Below, one piece after another: positions 34,678-38,308 of a DNA stretch of 38,308 nucleotides; position 1 is the stretch's first letter; every line of letters begins with the position of its first letter. The stretch is from Candidatus Levyibacteriota bacterium (lineage in GTDB: Bacteria > Patescibacteriota > Microgenomatia > Levybacterales > UBA12049), in NCBI GenBank assembly GCA_016188975.1, contig JACPGQ010000026.1, positions 1 to 38,308 on the forward strand, written 5' to 3'. The notes beneath the pieces were generated by a model. It ran no database searches, was not told where the DNA came from, and saw nothing but the letters and a program-made list of their open reading frames with translations. Both the position numbers and the translations under genes were made by a program.

Positions 34678-35289
34678 ATGTATATGTTTCGCATTAAGAA
34701 ACGTAATTTTGTCTTAGTTGGAATTATTATTTGTGTCGTAGTCCTTTTGTTACTCATATACTTCTTTTTTGTTCCCCGAAGATCTTTGTGTGATAGTGAA
34801 AAATTAGTTCCTCCATGTAGCGTTACGTTGAGTACCACCGGAGATGTAAGTGTTATTACGGGAGTGCTCGTAAGCAAGTACGAAAGAGGAGATAAGTTTT
34901 ATTTTCAGATGGTTACAAGAGATAAAAACAATAAGTCGTTTACTTTCATCTTCACCAACCCTCCAAACTTCCCTAAGATGATTATAGATAAGATCACTTT
35001 GCCATCGGATGAAAAACTTCCGACAAATCCGTTGGGAAAAACTATGCCAGTTAAGGATTTTTATAATTTAGTAAATCCCCAGATGCCACTCAGAGTATTT
35101 ATATATAATCCAAAGAAGCTAACAGAATCACAGATAGCTCAAGCCCCTGAAGCGCTTCGGAAGTGCAACTTGTATCAAATCTCTGTACTTGAATACTTAG
35201 AGAATCCTTCTCTTAAAGCAAATATATTGTCAAACTATTTCGGCTTGAAAGATGGTTGTCAATTAGTAGTCGCCAATGTAAGTATATGA
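34678..35289 (+). CDS. Membrane-anchored hypothetical protein
   Basis: N-terminal TM FVLVGIIICVVVLLLLIYFFFV; its stop overlaps the start codon of the downstream large surface protein. Confidence 0.65.
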   Translation: MYMFRIKKRNFVLVGIIICVVVLLLLIYFFFVPRRSLCDSEKLVPPCSVTLSTTGDVSVITGVLVSKYERGDKFYFQMVTRDKNNKSFTFIFTNPPNFPKMIIDKITLPSDEKLPTNPLGKTMPVKDFYNLVNPQMPLRVFIYNPKKLTESQIAQAPEALRKCNLYQISVLEYLENPSLKANILSNYFGLKDGCQLVVANVSI

Positions 35290-38200
35290 AAGCGATAAGT
35301 AGGATGAATAAGCTTTTACAGATTTTTTTCATTTTACTTGTCCTGTTAGGGATATCCAGCTTCTATTCAAATCGTGTCTATGCTCAAACCTGTTCTGGAT
35401 ACGGGTCGTCAACGCAAACTTTAGCAGGCTGCACTTTTGTTCCTATTTTAAATGCTTCCGTGTGCAATACCTATGCTGGTACAGTCAGTGGACCGTGTAG
35501 CACCAGTTCTGGTGCTCCTCCTGGTGTCTGTGCTTATGGTCTGGCAGGACAGCATGACATGAGATGTGGTGCTGGAGAAGGGAGCATCTGTGGAGTGGTA
35601 AGCTGTTATCCAGTCTATCCACCTGGGGAAGGTTGGAATACAACTGGCTGCTACTGGGACTACGGTGGAGGTAGTGACGGAGGGTATGGGGATGGAGGGT
35701 ACGGAGATGGTGGTTATGGTGATGGAGCCTATGTTCCTCCTCCCACCAACACTCCCACTCCTACGAGGACTCCTACTCCAACTCCCCGTCCTGACTTAGC
35801 AGTGGTTACCTTCAAGCTCACAGATATCGCAGGCAACACCCGTCCTTCTGATAGTCCCTATGGTACTCCCCGTTTCTTCACCGGAGAGGAGATCTGTCCC
35901 TTTGTTACGATTAAGAACCAATCCAATACCCCTTCTACATCTGCAACAGGGTACACCTGGACTGCCTTCTACTCAGACGGGAGTGGTTCTACTCCACCTG
36001 CAATCAATACTGCATCAGATGTGGATATTTACCTCAAGAACGGATTGTTTGGTGCACAGTTTCAGAAAACCTATGGTGCTTCACCTATTGGTCCTAACAG
36101 TAGCTACTACACCTACAAAACAGGATCAAATAATCAAAAGAAGTGCTGGACTGCGACATCTTTTCCTTCCCGTAAACACTCCTGGGTCCATGTCAACTAC
36201 GACAGGGGAGCATCTGACTCTGTCTTTTCCAACAACACGAGGGAGTATGAGTACTGGGTTGAAGACGCTCCAGAGTATGACGTCTCAGGAAGGGTCTTTG
36301 ACGATGAGAATGCAGACAGTATCTACAACAACTCTGCTGAGAACTACTCAGGCACCTACACCGTAACAGCTACCAGAAGTGACAATGGCTACACTGCTAC
36401 TCTCACCAACCAGTCAGGAACCTACTCCTTCAACAACCTCCCCATTATCCCCAATGCTGCCTCCTCCTACACCATTACGGTGAGTAGCATTGCCGCACCC
36501 TATGCAGTCACCTTTCCGGCAGGAGGTTCCTACTCTGTCGCACTTGGGGATAATTGCTCCATAACCCCAACAGGCGGACAGGGTACCTGCAGTAGCGGCA
36601 ACGTCACAAACCTCAACATTGCTGTCAGGGATCTCTCTATCCCTCCCTCAGGTAACTACAATATCAGTGGACGGATCTTCATCGATACCAACCAGAATGG
36701 TGTCTATGACTCGGCAACTGAGGATCCGGTCCCTGATAACTTCGGCTACCAGATGAGTGTCGTCAAGACAGGAGTCCCTCCTTACCCGGTGACGGAGAAT
36801 GACAACGGCACAGGACAGTTCATAGCCCGTGATCTCCCGACAGGCACCTACGCTGTCTCCTACACAAACCTTCCTCCATCCTATCAATCAACCCTTCCCG
36901 GAGGCTCTCCTCCTATCTTCACCGTTACCATAGGGAATCCCTGCAACATCACTCCTCCCATACCAAACAAGACATGCAGTGTGAATCAAAGCATGACAGG
37001 CATTAACTTTGGTATTGTTCTCAAGAGTACCCCAACCCCGACGTCTCCCCCTCCTCCCATCGTTGGACCGCTCTCAGTCTCAGGCAGAGTGTATGTAGAC
37101 AGCAACCCGCAGAATGGACAGTTTGATACAGGTGAGACGTACAACCCACCCCTCACTACTCCTCCCACGTTCTCCTTCCCCCAGGTTCCACCAGGCTATG
37201 CTCAGCCAACCCCAGCTATCAACGCTGATGGTACCTATACCATGACAGGACTAGGTGATGGCCAGTACACCATGACCCTTGCAGTACCCAGTGGCTATGC
37301 TATGACCTACCCCTACTCTCCAAACCTCACCTTCACCATCGCTGCCAGTGACTGCGCTTCCTCCTCCATAACTCAGATTAACGGAGCATCCTGTGATGGT
37401 GACGGTATCGACATTGACGGTGTAGGACCTGATGAGACAGGCAACACAGGTAACTTCGTAAACGTCAATTTCGGCCTCTCAGGACAAACCACCTGGCTGC
37501 AATCCTTAGGAGGAGACGTCCGCTTTGATAAAGGTTTTGACAACCCCATCCCAGGCGTTGTCGCAGTCCCTGTTCCCTACAAATCTTCGCCAGGAGGACA
37601 AGGCTACAGCCTTGCTCCTGGTACAGGCTCTTCTCCCGGGATTCTTTTTACCGGAACTACAGTACCTAATACTGGTTCAGGCCTCATCTCCTCATCGAGC
37701 TGGCAACTCTCCGGGGGAGCCTTTGGCAAAACGTTTGCACGGATCAACCCTACCTCCCTGAGAACTTCCTACAACTACGTCCTCACGACACTTAAGCAGC
37801 AAGGTGCTACTCTACAGCCCCTGACCTCGCATGCAGCCTGTTCAGATATCAGCAATTGCACCATCAGTAACTTAGAATCAGGCATCTACCAGGCAACAGG
37901 GACACTTGACATCAAAGGCTTCAGTATCCCTTCGGGGAGAAAGATTGTCATTCTCGTAGAAGGCTTTATCTTTCTGAGTACTGCAATTGATATTCCCCAA
38001 GGTTCATCCGTTGCCTTTATCGCAGATAACGATATCTACGTCAGAGGTAATGTCGGAACACCTGTGCCTCCCGCAGTCTACCCTCCTCCTGGTGGAGACA
38101 TCGAAGGCTTCTTCTCAACAGACAAAAACTTTGTTGTCTTTGGTAACAACAATTGCGCAACTGGTGTAGACAGGATGCTTAACATTGAAGGCGCAGTCAT

Positions 38201-38308
38201 CATGAATGCCTCCTTGACAGGCGGCACACTCAAACTCTACCGCCAACTCTGTAGTCAGAGTGGCTATCCAACACTCACCGTCAAAGAACGGCCTGATATG
38301 ATCCTCAA
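35286..38308 (+). CDS. Large secreted surface protein with SdrB/CNA-B-like domains (3' truncated by window)
   Basis: Manual translation, open to the edge: MKAISRMNKLLQIFFILLVLLGISSFYSNRVYAQTCSGYG (signal peptide), Gly-rich DGGYGDGGYGDGGYGDGAY, Pro/Thr linker, then SGRVFDDENADSIYNN, SGRIFIDTNQNGVYDSATEDP, SGRVYVDSNPQNGQFDTGE. Missing from the ORF track because it is open-ended. Confidence 0.85.
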   Translation, partial: MKAISRMNKLLQIFFILLVLLGISSFYSNRVYAQTCSGYGSSTQTLAGCTFVPILNASVCNTYAGTVSGPCSTSSGAPPGVCAYGLAGQHDMRCGAGEGSICGVVSCYPVYPPGEGWNTTGCYWDYGGGSDGGYGDGGYGDGGYGDGAYVPPPTNTPTPTRTPTPTPRPDLAVVTFKLTDIAGNTRPSDSPYGTPRFFTGEEICPFVTIKNQSNTPSTSATGYTWTAFYSDGSGSTPPAINTASDVDIYLKNGLFGAQFQKTYGASPIGPNSSYYTYKTGSNNQKKCWTATSFPSRKHSWVHVNYDRGASDSVFSNNTREYEYWVEDAPEYDVSGRVFDDENADSIYNNSAENYSGTYTVTATRSDNGYTATLTNQSGTYSFNNLPIIPNAASSYTITVSSIAAPYAVTFPAGGSYSVALGDNCSITPTGGQGTCSSGNVTNLNIAVRDLSIPPSGNYNISGRIFIDTNQNGVYDSATEDPVPDNFGYQMSVVKTGVPPYPVTENDNGTGQFIARDLPTGTYAVSYTNLPPSYQSTLPGGSPPIFTVTIGNPCNITPPIPNKTCSVNQSMTGINFGIVLKSTPTPTSPPPPIVGPLSVSGRVYVDSNPQNGQFDTGETYNPPLTTPPTFSFPQVPPGYAQPTPAINADGTYTMTGLGDGQYTMTLAVPSGYAMTYPYSPNLTFTIAASDCASSSITQINGASCDGDGIDIDGVGPDETGNTGNFVNVNFGLSGQTTWLQSLGGDVRFDKGFDNPIPGVVAVPVPYKSSPGGQGYSLAPGTGSSPGILFTGTTVPNTGSGLISSSSWQLSGGAFGKTFARINPTSLRTSYNYVLTTLKQQGATLQPLTSHAACSDISNCTISNLESGIYQATGTLDIKGFSIPSGRKIVILVEGFIFLSTAIDIPQGSSVAFIADNDIYVRGNVGTPVPPAVYPPPGGDIEGFFSTDKNFVVFGNNNCATGVDRMLNIEGAVIMNASLTGGTLKLYRQLCSQSGYPTLTVKERPDMIL
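35674..35729 (+). repeat. Gly-Asp-Gly-Gly-Tyr minisatellite in surface-protein gene
   Basis: GACGGAGGGTATGGGGATGGAGGGTACGGAGATGGTGGTTATGGTGATGGAGCCTAT encodes DGGYGDGGYGDGGYGDGAY, with diverged codons between units. Confidence 0.8.

Noticed and set aside
35674-35729. Phase-variable simple repeat
   Set aside because: Units encode GDGGY but nucleotide sequence is diverged between units, so slippage is unlikely.
35860-36366. 168-aa ORF in another frame of the surface-protein gene
   Set aside because: The open-ended frame from 35286 gives coherent SdrB-like modules; this frame is low-complexity Ser/Thr/Pro.
1-38308. CRISPR array
   Set aside because: No regularly spaced direct repeats with unique spacers; repeats present are palindromic and dispersed.

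Overview
The window looks like a chromosomal segment of a Candidate Phyla Radiation / Patescibacteria bacterium, probably Microgenomates-like. That placement is inferred from gene content and compactness and was not tested by phylogeny. Supported content, left to right: a minus-strand block lemA-htpX-murT-APH-like kinase-gatD, with gatD cut by the left edge; PolX/PHP DNA polymerase; tRNA-Asp(GTC); a two-LysM membrane protein; tRNA-Gly(CCC); a small protein with a C48/Ulp1-like (clan CE) cysteine-protease signature; a divergent pyrG; rplS; yraN; uvrB; a four-helix-bundle (S23-type) protein; lexA; rsmI; a stand-alone Clp-N protein; a ferric-reductase-like membrane protein; an acsA-type synthetase; a truncated hpt; gpmA; eno; ppsA; a type IV pilus locus (HPt protein, response regulator, pilB, pilC, several prepilins including one fused to a beta-propeller, and accessory proteins); a second response regulator; a Tat-signal protein of unknown function; a membrane-anchored protein; and the start of a large secreted SdrB/CNA-B-like surface protein cut by the right edge. 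The most notable signals are: (1) a dispersed MITE-like family with GTCATTGCGA/TCGCAATGAC termini, related to a 99-bp in-frame insertion inside uvrB; (2) an hpt gene whose 3' end is replaced by a palindromic repeat; (3) a tRNA-Gly-like 5' half interrupted by a hairpin element; (4) a near-identical ~28-bp palindrome occurring both inside murT and in an intergenic region; (5) a CE-clan-like protease next to a tRNA; (6) many promoters placed so that transcription would start at or within a few nt of the start codon (leaderless mRNAs); (7) an APH-fold kinase gene between murT and gatD; (8) a pilin-beta-propeller fusion. I did not find a clear wholly new multi-gene system, CRISPR array, or retroelement.
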